The notes under the pieces: model-generated
The model's input: the letters and a program-made list of their open reading frames with translations, nothing else
Told to the model about the DNA's origin: nothing
The model's database searches: none
Assembly: GCF_001315015.1 (NCBI RefSeq)
Contig: NZ_CP012915.1
Coordinates: 1,102,501-1,166,500, forward strand
Length of the DNA stretch: 64,000 nucleotides
From: Azospirillum brasilense
GTDB taxonomy: Bacteria; Pseudomonadota; Alphaproteobacteria; Azospirillales; Azospirillaceae
Direction: 5' to 3'
Shown: positions 1 to 8,094 of the stretch, one piece after another
Layout: each line of letters begins with the position of its first letter
How positions within the stretch are numbered: position 1 is the stretch's first letter
Position numbers and translations under genes: made by a program

Positions 1-17
1 GGAACGAACCGCGCGGG

Positions 18-356
18 TCAGGCCGGCACGTTGTTGAGGGACCGGCAACGCTCCTCGAACGGCGGGGTGACGAAGTCCGGCTTCTTGAAAAGGCCGCGCA
101 TCCAGGCCGTCAGCGTGCAGAGGTCTTCCAACCGCACGGTTTCGTTCAGGGTGTTCTCGGGAAAGGTCAGCTCGAAGGTTTCGGCGATGTGGTCCAGAAC
201 CTGTTCCAGCTGCTCGGCGGTGAGGCCGATCCCTCCGTCCAACACGGCGTTGCGGGTCAAGACCTTTTCATCCACGCCGTATTCGTCACGGATCAGCTTC
301 ACGATCCAGCGGAACAGATGCATCCAATTGGTGATCCCGAGGATCGGCTCCGACAT
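18..356 (-). CDS. Acyl-carrier-protein-like small protein
   Basis: This 112-residue protein has a helical ACP-like pattern at about residues 44-90: a helix after GLTAEQ, then a FELTFPEN stretch like the FgieIpde segment of acyl carrier proteins, then a final helix. In real ACPs the phosphopantetheine is carried by Ser in a DSL motif. Here the equivalent position reads LTAEQL and has no Ser, so it may not be a functional carrier. The N-terminal 40 residues are an extension rich in aromatic and basic residues. The ATG was chosen because residues after it look coding while the open frame upstream is low-complexity Arg/Gln/His typical of a shadow frame. It is divergent from the EamA gene. Function is unknown; the ACP relation is inferred from pattern only. 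Confidence 0.6.
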   Translation of the reverse strand: MSEPILGITNWMHLFRWIVKLIRDEYGVDEKVLTRNAVLDGGIGLTAEQLEQVLDHIAETFELTFPENTLNETVRLEDLCTLTAWMRGLFKKPDFVTPPFEERCRSLNNVPA

Positions 357-464
357 ACCCCGCCCCTTGTGTACCGCGACCTTGGCGCGAAGAATGACAC
401 GCATTCTTTGCAAATTCATTGCGTGAAAATGCCGCTTCCGTAAGACGGCGGCGGCGCTCATAGA

Positions 465-1373
465 ATGCGGCCCATGCGCGCCGCTTATCTCAACCTCGCC
501 CTGTCGATGACCCTGGTCGGCCTGTCCGTTCCAGCGTCCAAGGTGATCGTATCCCACATCCCGCCGCTTGTGGCGGCGGAAATGCGCTTCGCCCTGGTCG
601 CGGTGCTTCTGGCCCCCTTTGCCCTCCGGGGTGGAGCGGCGGCGCTGCCGCGCAACGGCCGGGACTGGACGAGCCTCACCCTGCTCTCCCTGTTCGGCAT
701 GGTGCTGTTCAACCTGTTCCTTCTCTACGGGCTGCGGGAAACCAGCGCGGTGGCCGCCGGAATCATCACCAGCACCATCCCGGCTATGACGGCTCTCGGG
801 GCGGCGCTGATCCTGCGCGAGCGGATCGGAGCCGGCAGCGCCGTGGCCATCGCCTTGGCGGTCGTTGGCATGGTCGCGCTGAATCTGCGGCCCGGCGGCG
901 GCGGTGGACCCGACGATTCCGTCGTCGGCAACGCGCTGGTGCTGGGCGCGGTGGTGTCGGAGGGGCTGTACGGCGTCTTCGCCCGGCAGCTCGGCGGGCG
1001 GATTCCGCCTCTGGCGCTGACCTGTCTGGCGAATGTCCTGGCGGCCGCGATGATGGCGCCGGGTGCGCTGGCGACGCTGGGCGGCTTCGATCCGGTCGCA
1101 GTGCCCGGCTGGGTCTGGCTGCTGTTCGTGGCGTCCGGCCTGACCGGCGGCTTGCTGGCGGTGGTGCTGTGGATGCGCGGGATCGCCCATGTCCCGGCCA
1201 ACCGGGCCGGGCTGTTCACCGGGCTGATTCCGGCGACGGGCGTGCTGGCCGCCGTGCTGTTCCTGGGCGAAGCCTTCACGCTCGCCCACGCCGCCGGGCT
1301 GCTGTGCGTTCTGTTCGGAATCGCGATGGGGACGGGAGCGCTGCGCCTGCCCAAGCGCTTCACGCCGGGGTAA
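465..1373 (+). CDS. EamA/DMT-family transporter
   Basis: The 302-residue product is almost entirely hydrophobic, with about ten predicted membrane helices in two repeated halves, as in the drug/metabolite transporter (EamA, formerly DUF6) family. The second repeat begins near residue 150 (VVGNALVLGAVVSEGLYGVFAR). Family members export amino acids, nucleobases or other metabolites from the cytoplasm; the substrate cannot be told from sequence. A second in-frame ATG at 474 is an alternative start. The gene is divergent from the ACP-like gene and its stop lies 18 bp from the convergent modC end, with no clear terminator between them. Confidence 0.85.
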   Translation: MRPMRAAYLNLALSMTLVGLSVPASKVIVSHIPPLVAAEMRFALVAVLLAPFALRGGAAALPRNGRDWTSLTLLSLFGMVLFNLFLLYGLRETSAVAAGIITSTIPAMTALGAALILRERIGAGSAVAIALAVVGMVALNLRPGGGGGPDDSVVGNALVLGAVVSEGLYGVFARQLGGRIPPLALTCLANVLAAAMMAPGALATLGGFDPVAVPGWVWLLFVASGLTGGLLAVVLWMRGIAHVPANRAGLFTGLIPATGVLAAVLFLGEAFTLAHAAGLLCVLFGIAMGTGALRLPKRFTPG

Positions 1374-1391
1374 CATGCAGCGCGCCCCGAA

Positions 1392-2483
1392 TCACATTGA
1401 TTCCTGAACCAGGGCAACGCCCTTGACCTGGGCGAAGACCGGCTGGCCCGGCGACAGGCCGAGGGCGTCCCAGCTCTTGCGGGTGACGCGGGCGAGCAGG
1501 CGCGCGCCCCTGCCCTCCTCGCCCAGAGCCACGACGGCCATCATCTGGACGTCGTCGTGCCGCTCCGCCGCGACGATGCGGGCGGGGAGCGCGTTCAGGA
1601 TGGTGCTGCCCTCCGGCGGGTTGCGGGCGAGGCTGACGTCCGACGCGGCGATGCGGGCGCGCCGCGCCGTCCCCTGCGGTCCGAGGTCGCCCGGAACGAG
1701 CAACTGACCGCCGTCCAGCCGCAGCAGGGTCAGGCCGTAGGCGTCCTCCCGCCCCGCCACCACCGCGGGCAGAGTCACCCCGGCTTCGGGCATGCGGGCG
1801 ATGGGCAGGGTGGGATCGGCCTGAAGCTCCTGCATCGGGCCGGCGGCGACGACGCGCCCCTGGCGCAGCAGCACCAGATGGTCGGCCAGCCGCTCGACCT
1901 CCGCAATGTCGTGGCTGACATAGAGGACGGGGACGGACAGGACACCGTGCAGCCGCTCCAGATAGGGGAGAATCTCCTCCTTGCTGAAGCGGTCGAGCGC
2001 CGCCAGGGGCTCGTCCATCAGCAGCAGGCGCGGTTGCGAGAGCAGCGCGCGGCCCACCCCGACCCGCTGGCGCTCGCCGCCGGACAGATGCTCCGGCGAG
2101 CGGTCGAGCAGATGCCCCAACCCCAGCAGGTCGACCACGTCGTTCAGGCGGATGTGCTCCGGCACGCCGCGCCCCACCGTCCGGCGATGACCGAACAGCA
2201 GGTTGGTCCGCACCGACAGATGGGGGAACAGGCTGGCTTCCTGGAAGACGTAGCCGATGGGCCGCTTGTGCGTCGGCCGGAAGGTGCGCCCCTCCTGCCA
2301 GACGTCGCCGTCCAGGGCGAAGCGCCCGTTCAGCCGCTGCAGCCCGGCCGCGCAGCGGAGCACCGAAGTCTTCCCGCAGCCAGACGGTCCGAACAGTGCG
2401 GTGATGCCGCGGCCCGGCGCCTCGAACGCCACGTCCAGGGCGAACTGCCCGAGCGTCCCGTGGAAATGCACCGACAGGCTCAT
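1392..2483 (-). CDS. modC: Molybdate ABC transporter ATP-binding protein ModC
   Basis: This 363-residue ABC ATPase energises molybdate import at the inner membrane. Visible motifs are Walker [10 protein letters not shown] near residue 33, signature [10 protein letters not shown], Walker [13 protein letters not shown] and a switch His in YVSHD. The C-terminal ~130 residues form a MOP (molybdate-binding) domain (ending around [11 protein letters not shown]), which separates ModC from other importer ATPases. The ATG overlaps the modB stop by 4 bp (ATGA), so translation is probably coupled. It is the last gene of the modE-A-B-C run. Confidence 0.95.
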   Translation of the reverse strand: MSLSVHFHGTLGQFALDVAFEAPGRGITALFGPSGCGKTSVLRCAAGLQRLNGRFALDGDVWQEGRTFRPTHKRPIGYVFQEASLFPHLSVRTNLLFGHRRTVGRGVPEHIRLNDVVDLLGLGHLLDRSPEHLSGGERQRVGVGRALLSQPRLLLMDEPLAALDRFSKEEILPYLERLHGVLSVPVLYVSHDIAEVERLADHLVLLRQGRVVAAGPMQELQADPTLPIARMPEAGVTLPAVVAGREDAYGLTLLRLDGGQLLVPGDLGPQGTARRARIAASDVSLARNPPEGSTILNALPARIVAAERHDDVQMMAVVALGEEGRGARLLARVTRKSWDALGLSPGQPVFAQVKGVALVQESM

Positions 2484-3148
2484 CGCCCGCCCCGCCCGAT
2501 GCGCTTCTCCAGCATCATCATCGTCAGGATCACCGTGAAGGAGAAGACCAGCATGCCGCCGGCCAGCAGATGGGCCTCGTCCCATTGCAGCGTCTCGACA
2601 TAGTCGTAGATGGCCACCGAGAGCACCTTGGTCTGGCCGGGGATGTTGCCGCCGATCATCAGGACGACGCCGAACTCGCCCATGGTGTGGGCGAAGCCCA
2701 GCACGGCGCCGGTCAGGAAGCCGCGGCGGGCCAGCGGCACCGCCACGGTGAAGAAGGTGTCGAGCGGCGAGGCGCGCAGCGTCGCCGCCGCCTCCAGCGG
2801 GCGATCGCCGAAGGCCTCGAAGGCGTTGCGGATCGGCTGCACTACGAAGGGCATGGAATACAGCACCGATCCGATGACCAGCCCTTCGAAGGTAAAGGCC
2901 ATGGAGCGGGCGCCCCACAGGGAGGCCAGCCAGCCGCCGGGGCCGTTCGGCCCCAGCAGCATCAGCAGGTAGAAGCCGAGGACCGTCGGCGGCAGGACCA
3001 GAGGCAGCGCCACCACCGTGGCCACCGCCTCCTTCCACCAGGCTCCGGACCGCGCCAGCCACCAGGCCAGGGGGGTGCCGACGATCAGCAGGATGACCGT
3101 CGTCAGTCCCGCCAGCTCCAGGGTCAGGATGATCGGTTGCCAGCTCAT
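2480..3148 (-). CDS. modB: Molybdate ABC transporter permease ModB
   Basis: The 222-residue polytopic protein has about five membrane helices and the permease EAA loop ([20 protein letters not shown]) that contacts the ATPase. Length matches the ModB family. It sits between modA (34 bp gap) and modC (4 bp overlap), which fixes its role as the membrane channel of the molybdate importer. Nothing in the sequence is unusual. Confidence 0.95.
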   Translation of the reverse strand: MSWQPIILTLELAGLTTVILLIVGTPLAWWLARSGAWWKEAVATVVALPLVLPPTVLGFYLLMLLGPNGPGGWLASLWGARSMAFTFEGLVIGSVLYSMPFVVQPIRNAFEAFGDRPLEAAATLRASPLDTFFTVAVPLARRGFLTGAVLGFAHTMGEFGVVLMIGGNIPGQTKVLSVAIYDYVETLQWDEAHLLAGGMLVFSFTVILTMMMLEKRIGRGGR

Positions 3149-3182
3149 CGGCGGGCTGTCCTTCCCAGGGAGGCCGGCATGG

Positions 3183-3929
3183 TCAGTTCGGCGCCCTCGT
3201 GCCGTAACCGTACTTGGAGATCACCGCCGCGGCCTCCGGCCCTTTCAGGAAGGCGAGGAAGGCCGAGGCGGCCTCGTTGCCGGCGCCCCTCTTCAGCAGC
3301 ACGGCGTCCTGGAAGATCGGGTCGTGCAGCGCTTCCGGCACCGGCCAGCGGGTGCCGTCCGGCTTGGCGATCACCTGGGACAGGGCGACGAAGGCCAGCT
3401 CGGCGGCGCCGGTGTCGGCGAACTGGAAAGCCTGGGCGATGCTGTTGCCCTGGACGATCTTCGGCTGGATCGCCTCGTAGACGCCCATCTTCTTCATGGC
3501 CTGCACCGCGGCGGCACCGTAGGGCGCGGTCGCCGGGTTGGCGATCGACAGCTTCTCGAAGGCGCCCTTGCGCAGCGTGTCCTCACCCAACGGCGCGTCG
3601 CTGGCCTTGGTCCACAGCACCAGACGGCCGACGGCGTAGGTGAAGCGGGACTCCGGAACAGCCAAGCCCTCCTCCACCGCCTTCTTCGGGGTCTCGTCGT
3701 CGGCGGCGAGGAAGACGACGAAGGGCGCGTCCTGCTTGATCTGGGCGTAGAACTGGCCGGTCGCGCCGAAGCTCAGGACCGCCTTGTGGCCGGTCTTCTG
3801 CTCGAAGGCGGTGGCGATCTCCTTCGCCGGGGCGGTGAAGTTCGCGGCGACCGCGACGTTGAATTCGTCGGCCCGGGCCGTCGCCGAGACGGACAGCAGC
3901 GCGACGGCGGCAAGCAGGAAACGCGTCAT
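3183..3929 (-). CDS. modA: Periplasmic molybdate-binding protein ModA
   Basis: The 248-residue protein begins with a clear Sec signal peptide (residues 1-20, cleavage after ATARA), followed by the ModA fold opening [15 protein letters not shown] and the conserved FLAADDETP and [10 protein letters not shown] segments. It captures molybdate in the periplasm and delivers it to ModBC. I chose the ATG at 3929 because AAGGAG lies about 9 bases upstream and the signal peptide starts there; a frame open further upstream would add 13 charged residues and overlap modE. Confidence 0.94.
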   Translation of the reverse strand: MTRFLLAAVALLSVSATARADEFNVAVAANFTAPAKEIATAFEQKTGHKAVLSFGATGQFYAQIKQDAPFVVFLAADDETPKKAVEEGLAVPESRFTYAVGRLVLWTKASDAPLGEDTLRKGAFEKLSIANPATAPYGAAAVQAMKKMGVYEAIQPKIVQGNSIAQAFQFADTGAAELAFVALSQVIAKPDGTRWPVPEALHDPIFQDAVLLKRGAGNEAASAFLAFLKGPEAAAVISKYGYGTRAPN

Positions 3930-3954
3930 TCGAAAAACTCCTTCCGATCTATCG

Positions 3955-4746
3955 TCAATCCACCGCAAGAATGATGTGCGATGCGTCGATGAGCGCGCAG
4001 GCCGGGTCGCCGGGCTTCAGGCCGATGTCGTCGGCGCTGCGCAGCGTGATGATGGCGGTCAGCGTCTTGCCGCCGCCGATGTCCAGGGTGATCTCGCTGT
4101 TGACCGCGCCGTCCTCGCGGCGGGACACCACGCCTTCCACGCGGTTGCGCATCGAGGTGCGCTTCGCCTCGTCCGCCGGGGCGAGGATCACGAAGGGCGC
4201 CTTGATTAGCGCCGTCGCCGCGCGCCCCGGGAACAGGCCCAGGTCGCGCACGCTGTCGCGGGTGATGATCGCGACGATCGAGGTCTGGTCCGAGATGGCC
4301 AGGGTGACTTCGGCGTTCACCGCCCCGTCGGTGATGGCGGTGACGGTTCCACGAAGGGCGTTGCGGGCACTGGTGCGCATGAAGAATCCCCACATCAGGC
4401 TGGCCGCCGACAGGCCGGTGCCGTTGAGTTCCGGTTCCAGCACCTGGAAGGCGCGGACCATCTCGCTCTGCAAGCGGTGGAAGGTGGCGACCAGCCGCAC
4501 GCCGTCCGGCGTCAAGGCGGTTCCGCCGCCGCGCTTACCACCGGCCTGCGCCTCGACCAACGGGCGGCCGAACAGGTTGTTCATGGCGTCGATGGCGTCC
4601 CAGGCCGCCTTGTAGGTGACGCCGACCGACCGCGCCGCGCCGGAGATGCTGCCCTCGCGCCCCACCGCCTCCAAAAGCCGGATGCGCTCCGCGCCGATCG
4701 GCGACGCGTGCGGCCCGGCGAACGACACCTGCGGTTGGACGGACAT
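3955..4746 (-). CDS. modE: Molybdate-responsive regulator ModE
   Basis: The 263-residue protein has an N-terminal LysR-like winged helix (residues ~18-105; SISGAARSVGVTYKAAWDAI recognition region) and two tandem MOP domains (about 125-190 and 198-262). This is the classic ModE layout: molybdate binding to the MOP pair drives dimer binding to DNA and represses molybdate uptake. It is the first gene of modEABC and is preceded by its own operator, so it very likely represses itself and modABC. The gap to modA is 25 bp. Confidence 0.95.
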   Translation of the reverse strand: MSVQPQVSFAGPHASPIGAERIRLLEAVGREGSISGAARSVGVTYKAAWDAIDAMNNLFGRPLVEAQAGGKRGGGTALTPDGVRLVATFHRLQSEMVRAFQVLEPELNGTGLSAASLMWGFFMRTSARNALRGTVTAITDGAVNAEVTLAISDQTSIVAIITRDSVRDLGLFPGRAATALIKAPFVILAPADEAKRTSMRNRVEGVVSRREDGAVNSEITLDIGGGKTLTAIITLRSADDIGLKPGDPACALIDASHIILAVD

Positions 4747-4762
4747 CAGCGGACACCCCGAA

Positions 4763-4789
4763 TTCGCTATATACGCTCGCTATATAACC
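4763..4789. promoter_or_regulatory. ModE operator
   Basis: CGCTATATA (4765-4773), seven bases, then TATATAACC (4781-4789) reproduces the known ModE operator pattern CGnTATATA-N6/7-TATATAnCG. It lies 17-43 bp upstream of the modE ATG, where ModE-molybdate would block transcription of modEABC. The site is seen directly; the regulation is inferred from the E. coli modA paradigm. Confidence 0.9.
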
Positions 4790-5145
4790 ATGCTCGACAC
4801 AGGTGAACTAGCGCTTTCTGCCGAAATCGTCATTTTCTGAGGTCTATGGGCGGGATTGACGCTATCGCTGATTTGAAAATCGGAGCGCCGCGCGCAACAC
4901 GCCGTGCACAAGATGCACGGCATCTGCTCATCATGCTGAATTTCTGAGCGGTTTTCAGTGATTGAGAAGGCGTTGTTGTTTGCCTCGTGTCGAAAACGGT
5001 AGTTCATTGAAACAATCAGAGCAATCTGGACTTCAAAACGCCTTGCTGCCCGGCAGCAGGCCACGCCGCCCGCACCATCCCTCTGGCAAGGAATGGCCGG
5101 TTGCGGCGAATTCAATATGTAGGTGACCTATACAGCGAAGGATGC
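4790..5145. other. AT-richer intergenic region with an inverted repeat
   Basis: No convincing gene lies here, although a 111-codon frame on the minus strand is open. The region is clearly less GC-rich than its surroundings. It contains a perfect 8-bp inverted repeat GCCGTGCA-CAAGA-TGCACGGC at 4901-4921, which could be an operator or an RNA hairpin. The two flanking genes are both on the minus strand, so this region is the promoter region of modE and lies downstream of the SIMPL gene. Confidence 0.5.
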
Positions 5146-5165
5146 GGGCGGAGCGCTCTCCGCCC
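5146..5165 (-). terminator. Hairpin after the SIMPL gene
   Basis: A perfect 8-bp stem GGGCGGAG/CTCCGCCC with a 4-base loop starts 3 bp after the stop of the SIMPL gene. There is no clear T-run, so it may be a weak intrinsic terminator or an RNA 3' end stabiliser. It would mark the end of the long leftward T6SS-linked transcript. Confidence 0.5.
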
Positions 5166-5167
5166 CA

Positions 5168-5899
5168 TCAATCCACCAGTTCCCAGTCGAGCGTCGACAC
5201 GACGCGGACGATCTTGTCGATTTGCCGGCTTTCCATGATGCCGGGCGCTTCGTCGCGGGCGAGGATCTGGAACAGGCCCTGATTGGCGCGGCGGATGCCG
5301 CCCAGAGTGGCGCCGCTGTCGGTCGCGAACTGGGTCGCCGCCTCGCGCGCCTTGGCGGTCGCCTCGGCAATCATCTCGGTCTTCACGTCGTTCAGCCGCG
5401 TGAACAGGTAATTGGGGCCGGAGCCCATGCCCGGCTCCCCGCCCAGGGTGACGCCCTGGTCGAGCAGCTCCGCGAGATTCTGGCTGGCGCGATCGACCCG
5501 CTCCACGTCCGGGCTGCGGATCATCAGGGTGCGGGTGAGGATGTAGCGCTGGTCCGCCGGCCCCTGGCGGTAGGCCTGGGCGAGCAGGTCCACGAGATCG
5601 AGCGAGCGCGAGACGACGGCGTCGGCGCCCAGCCCGTAGCGTTCCAGAAAAGCCAGCACGGCCTTCTCATCGGCCGCCGTCTTCGCCTGGACAGCGGACA
5701 GGTCGTCGCCGGTGGCGACGAAGCGCACCGGCCAGAGCGCAAGGTTCGCCTTGACCTCGCGCTCGGCGGAGCCCTTCACGGTGACGAAACGGTCGGCGAG
5801 CCGGACCTGGGCGACCTCGCGCCCCGCCGACCAGCCCGCCACCGCGATCCCGACGGCGAGAAACGCTGCCGCCGCCAGCGCCGTCCGGTTTCCGATCAT
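5168..5899 (-). CDS. SIMPL-domain (DUF541) periplasmic protein
   Basis: The 243-residue protein starts with a signal/anchor helix (residues ~6-24) and then carries a SIMPL (DUF541) domain: RFVTVKGSAEREVKANLA near the start, the central DVKTEMIAEATAKAREAA helix and a closing TLDWELVD strand. SIMPL proteins are periplasmic or outer-membrane associated oligomers; one relative (BP26/OMP28) forms channel-like rings, but the biochemical role is not known. It is the last gene of the leftward run and lies 82 bp after the ion-channel homologue, so it may be co-transcribed with it. Confidence 0.8.
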   Translation of the reverse strand: MIGNRTALAAAAFLAVGIAVAGWSAGREVAQVRLADRFVTVKGSAEREVKANLALWPVRFVATGDDLSAVQAKTAADEKAVLAFLERYGLGADAVVSRSLDLVDLLAQAYRQGPADQRYILTRTLMIRSPDVERVDRASQNLAELLDQGVTLGGEPGMGSGPNYLFTRLNDVKTEMIAEATAKAREAATQFATDSGATLGGIRRANQGLFQILARDEAPGIMESRQIDKIVRVVSTLDWELVD

Positions 5900-5981
5900 C
5901 CCACTCTCCCTCGTCGCTCTTCGCGGAGCATGACGGAGGATTGTGGCGAAGCTCAGGCCGGAACGGCGCCCCGCAGCGGTG

Positions 5982-6923
5982 TCACACCGTGGTCAGCCAG
6001 ACGCACAGCAGCAAGTAGGCGATGGGGAAGACCACCAGGGACCAGCGGTCCAGGATCAGGGCCTTCGCCGCGTTCCGCTCGTAGATCATCAGAGACACGG
6101 CGCTCTGCATCAGGCTGAGGAAGATCATGCCCATGGAGGCAAGGTTGACCCGGTCCGACAGGGTGAAGCCGCTGCTGCGCGGCAGGTCGCTGGCGATGAC
6201 GAAGTAGCAGGCGACCACGGCGAACAGAGCGCCGATGCCCAGTCCGAAGCGGGGGTCGAGGTCCACCGGCTTCACCAGGAAGGCCAGGAAGGCCACCAGC
6301 GAGGAGATGAAGATGGTCGAGAAGGTCTTGATGTAATAGACCGAATCCGGCCGCTCCAAGGTGATCGCGTGGGTGTAGCGGGAATAGACCGACTCGTGGT
6401 TCTTCGGCAGGGTGATGTCGCCGTAATTGGTGCGGTAGCGGTGCGCCGAGATGGTGGCGCCGTTGTTGATCAGCGTGTAGCCGGAGACGTCGACGTCGGG
6501 ATCGACGGTGCTGTTGTCGGTATCCGGCACGTAGACGACGTATTCCGCCGTCTGGTCGCTGTCCTCGATCACCAGACGGATGGTCTGGGTGTCCAAGGGA
6601 AAACGGCTCACGTCCCAGGGCTGGTTCAGAACGGCTTGGACGCGCGCCTGCCCGTAGTTGGTGTCCTTCAGCTTGCGGACCGGGGTGGGGGTGCGGGACT
6701 CGATCCGCCCGTTCATCAGTTCGAACGTCTCCAGCGGGTTCAGGGAATCGTCGTCCCAGCGGAACCAGACGTAGAAGTCCACATTGACCTGATTGTCACG
6801 GAGGTTCACCCCGGTGATCTGGTTGACGTAGGTGCCGACCACCACCTTCGCCGGCTCCGCCTTCGACATTCCGGGCAAGCCGGTCAGAAGGATGGCGAGG
6901 AACGCCAGCGCGTACCGAATCAT
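5982..6923 (-). CDS. Homologue of pentameric ligand-gated ion channels
   Basis: The 313-residue protein has a signal peptide (1-22), a beta-rich extracellular part of about 170 residues and four C-terminal membrane helices (about 197-217, 225-245, 259-281, 293-311). That is the layout of prokaryotic Cys-loop-type channels such as GLIC and ELIC. FPLDTQ (108-113) matches the conserved FPfDxQ turn of the Cys-loop, without the cysteines as in bacterial members. The pore helix opens RFGLGIGALFAVV (225-237), very like RVGLGITTVLT of glycine and GABA receptors. The usual M1 proline is not obvious. The ATG has GGAG about 10 bases upstream. It lies 26 bp after yqhA. Family assignment is by my reading of motifs; ligand and ion selectivity are unknown. 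Confidence 0.72.
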   Translation of the reverse strand: MIRYALAFLAILLTGLPGMSKAEPAKVVVGTYVNQITGVNLRDNQVNVDFYVWFRWDDDSLNPLETFELMNGRIESRTPTPVRKLKDTNYGQARVQAVLNQPWDVSRFPLDTQTIRLVIEDSDQTAEYVVYVPDTDNSTVDPDVDVSGYTLINNGATISAHRYRTNYGDITLPKNHESVYSRYTHAITLERPDSVYYIKTFSTIFISSLVAFLAFLVKPVDLDPRFGLGIGALFAVVACYFVIASDLPRSSGFTLSDRVNLASMGMIFLSLMQSAVSLMIYERNAAKALILDRWSLVVFPIAYLLLCVWLTTV

Positions 6924-6949
6924 GATTCCGACTCCTTTCCGGTTCGCCG

Positions 6950-7537
6950 TCAATGCGCGTGGCTCTTCTTGACCAGCACGTCCATGGTCGCCAGCAGCAC
7001 GCCGGAGACGATGAAGGTGACGTGGATGGCGACCAGCCACATCAGGTCGCGGTCGGAGACCTCCGACACGTTCATGAAGGTCTTGAGGATCTGGATGGAG
7101 GAGATTGCCACGATGCTGGCGATCAGCTTCACCTTCAGCGCACTGAAATCCAGCTTGCCCATCCATTCCGGACGGTCGGCGTGGCCGGCGACGTCGATCT
7201 TCGAGACGAAGTTCTCATAGCCGCTGAAGATCACCATCAGCACGAGGTTGCCGACCATCGTCAGGTCGACCAGACCGAGAACGATCAGGATGATGTCGTT
7301 TTCCGTGCCGTGGATCAGAAGCGGCAGCGCATGCACCAGTTCCAGCGCGAAGCGCCAGCCGATCATCAGCAGCGCACCCACCAGACCGACATAGAGCGGC
7401 GCCAGGAGCCAGCGGCTCTGGAACATCACCTGCTCCAGGAAATGCTCGGCCCGGCGCCCTGGGCGGCGGCGCCCCTCGCCGTTGCGGGACAGGACGGTGG
7501 TGTCGCCGGTCAGGGCCGACGGGTTCGACTGGGTCAT
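6950..7537 (-). CDS. yqhA: UPF0114 / YqhA family membrane protein
   Basis: The 195-residue protein matches the YqhA (TIGR00645) pattern: basic N-terminus, then EHFLEQVMFQSRWLLAPLY, a first helix pair, the GLVDLTMVGNLVLMVIFSGYENF core and a last pair of helices. Three to four membrane spans are expected. The molecular function of YqhA is not established. Its ATG overlaps the stop of the Hcp-like gene by 4 bp, and the ion-channel homologue follows after 26 bp, which ties it to the T6SS operon. Confidence 0.85.
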   Translation of the reverse strand: MTQSNPSALTGDTTVLSRNGEGRRRPGRRAEHFLEQVMFQSRWLLAPLYVGLVGALLMIGWRFALELVHALPLLIHGTENDIILIVLGLVDLTMVGNLVLMVIFSGYENFVSKIDVAGHADRPEWMGKLDFSALKVKLIASIVAISSIQILKTFMNVSEVSDRDLMWLVAIHVTFIVSGVLLATMDVLVKKSHAH

Positions 7538-8091
7538 GACTTGCTCGCCAATGTGATGTCGCCACGGATCTGGCCGATTTTCCGGCCGTCGATTTGATGC
7601 TGGTAGGTCATCTGAAGCTGGTCGAAGGCCAGCGAGATGGTCTCGGTGCCATTGCTGCTGTCGTCGTCGTCGACCGACAGCACGTACTCCGTGATCTGCG
7701 TGTTCTTCAGGATGATGGTCAGGTACGGCTCGGCGAAGATGTCGCTCTCGCCGAAATACTCGCCACCCTGAAGCTGCGCGAAGGTGCGGAAGAAGTGGAT
7801 CGTCGCGGTGACGTCCTTCTTCTGCGGATCGAAGGCCGCCTGCATCAGCTTGGGCGAGGCGAGGTCGAAGTGGCGTTCCAGCTTCAGGCTGTCGACGCCG
7901 AGCTTGTCCTGCTTCTGCGCCTTCCGGCTGCCGAAGTAGGAGTTGTCCTCGATCGGGTCGTCGTAGTTGAAGCCGCCGACCTCGCGCTTGCCCGAGGACA
8001 GGTCGAAGCTGACGCAGTCGGCCAGATTCTTGTAGTTGCGGATCAGCGACTCGCCCTTGATGCCGGGGTAGTCGAGCAGGATGCGGGGCAT
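7534..8091 (-). CDS. Hcp-like T6SS protein (second copy)
   Basis: The 185-residue product resembles Hcp (TssD), the ring protein of the T6SS inner tube: start MPRILLDYPGIKGES, LKLERHFDLASPKLMQAAFD in the middle, and a late strand ISLAFDQLQMTYQHQ. The LER-x-x-D-x-ASPKL segment is shared with the other Hcp of this cluster at 26368, but the rest is clearly divergent and it carries an insertion at about residues 35-60. It may be a specialised tube subunit or an effector carrier. It lies 3 bp after tssA and overlaps yqhA by 4 bp. Confidence 0.85.
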   Translation of the reverse strand: MPRILLDYPGIKGESLIRNYKNLADCVSFDLSSGKREVGGFNYDDPIEDNSYFGSRKAQKQDKLGVDSLKLERHFDLASPKLMQAAFDPQKKDVTATIHFFRTFAQLQGGEYFGESDIFAEPYLTIILKNTQITEYVLSVDDDDSSNGTETISLAFDQLQMTYQHQIDGRKIGQIRGDITLASKS

Positions 8092-8094
8092 GGC

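Noticed and set aside
4780-5115. A 111-codon minus-strand frame in the AT-richer gap
   Set aside because: No ribosome-binding site, no coding-like codon use and it ends in the ModE operator region.
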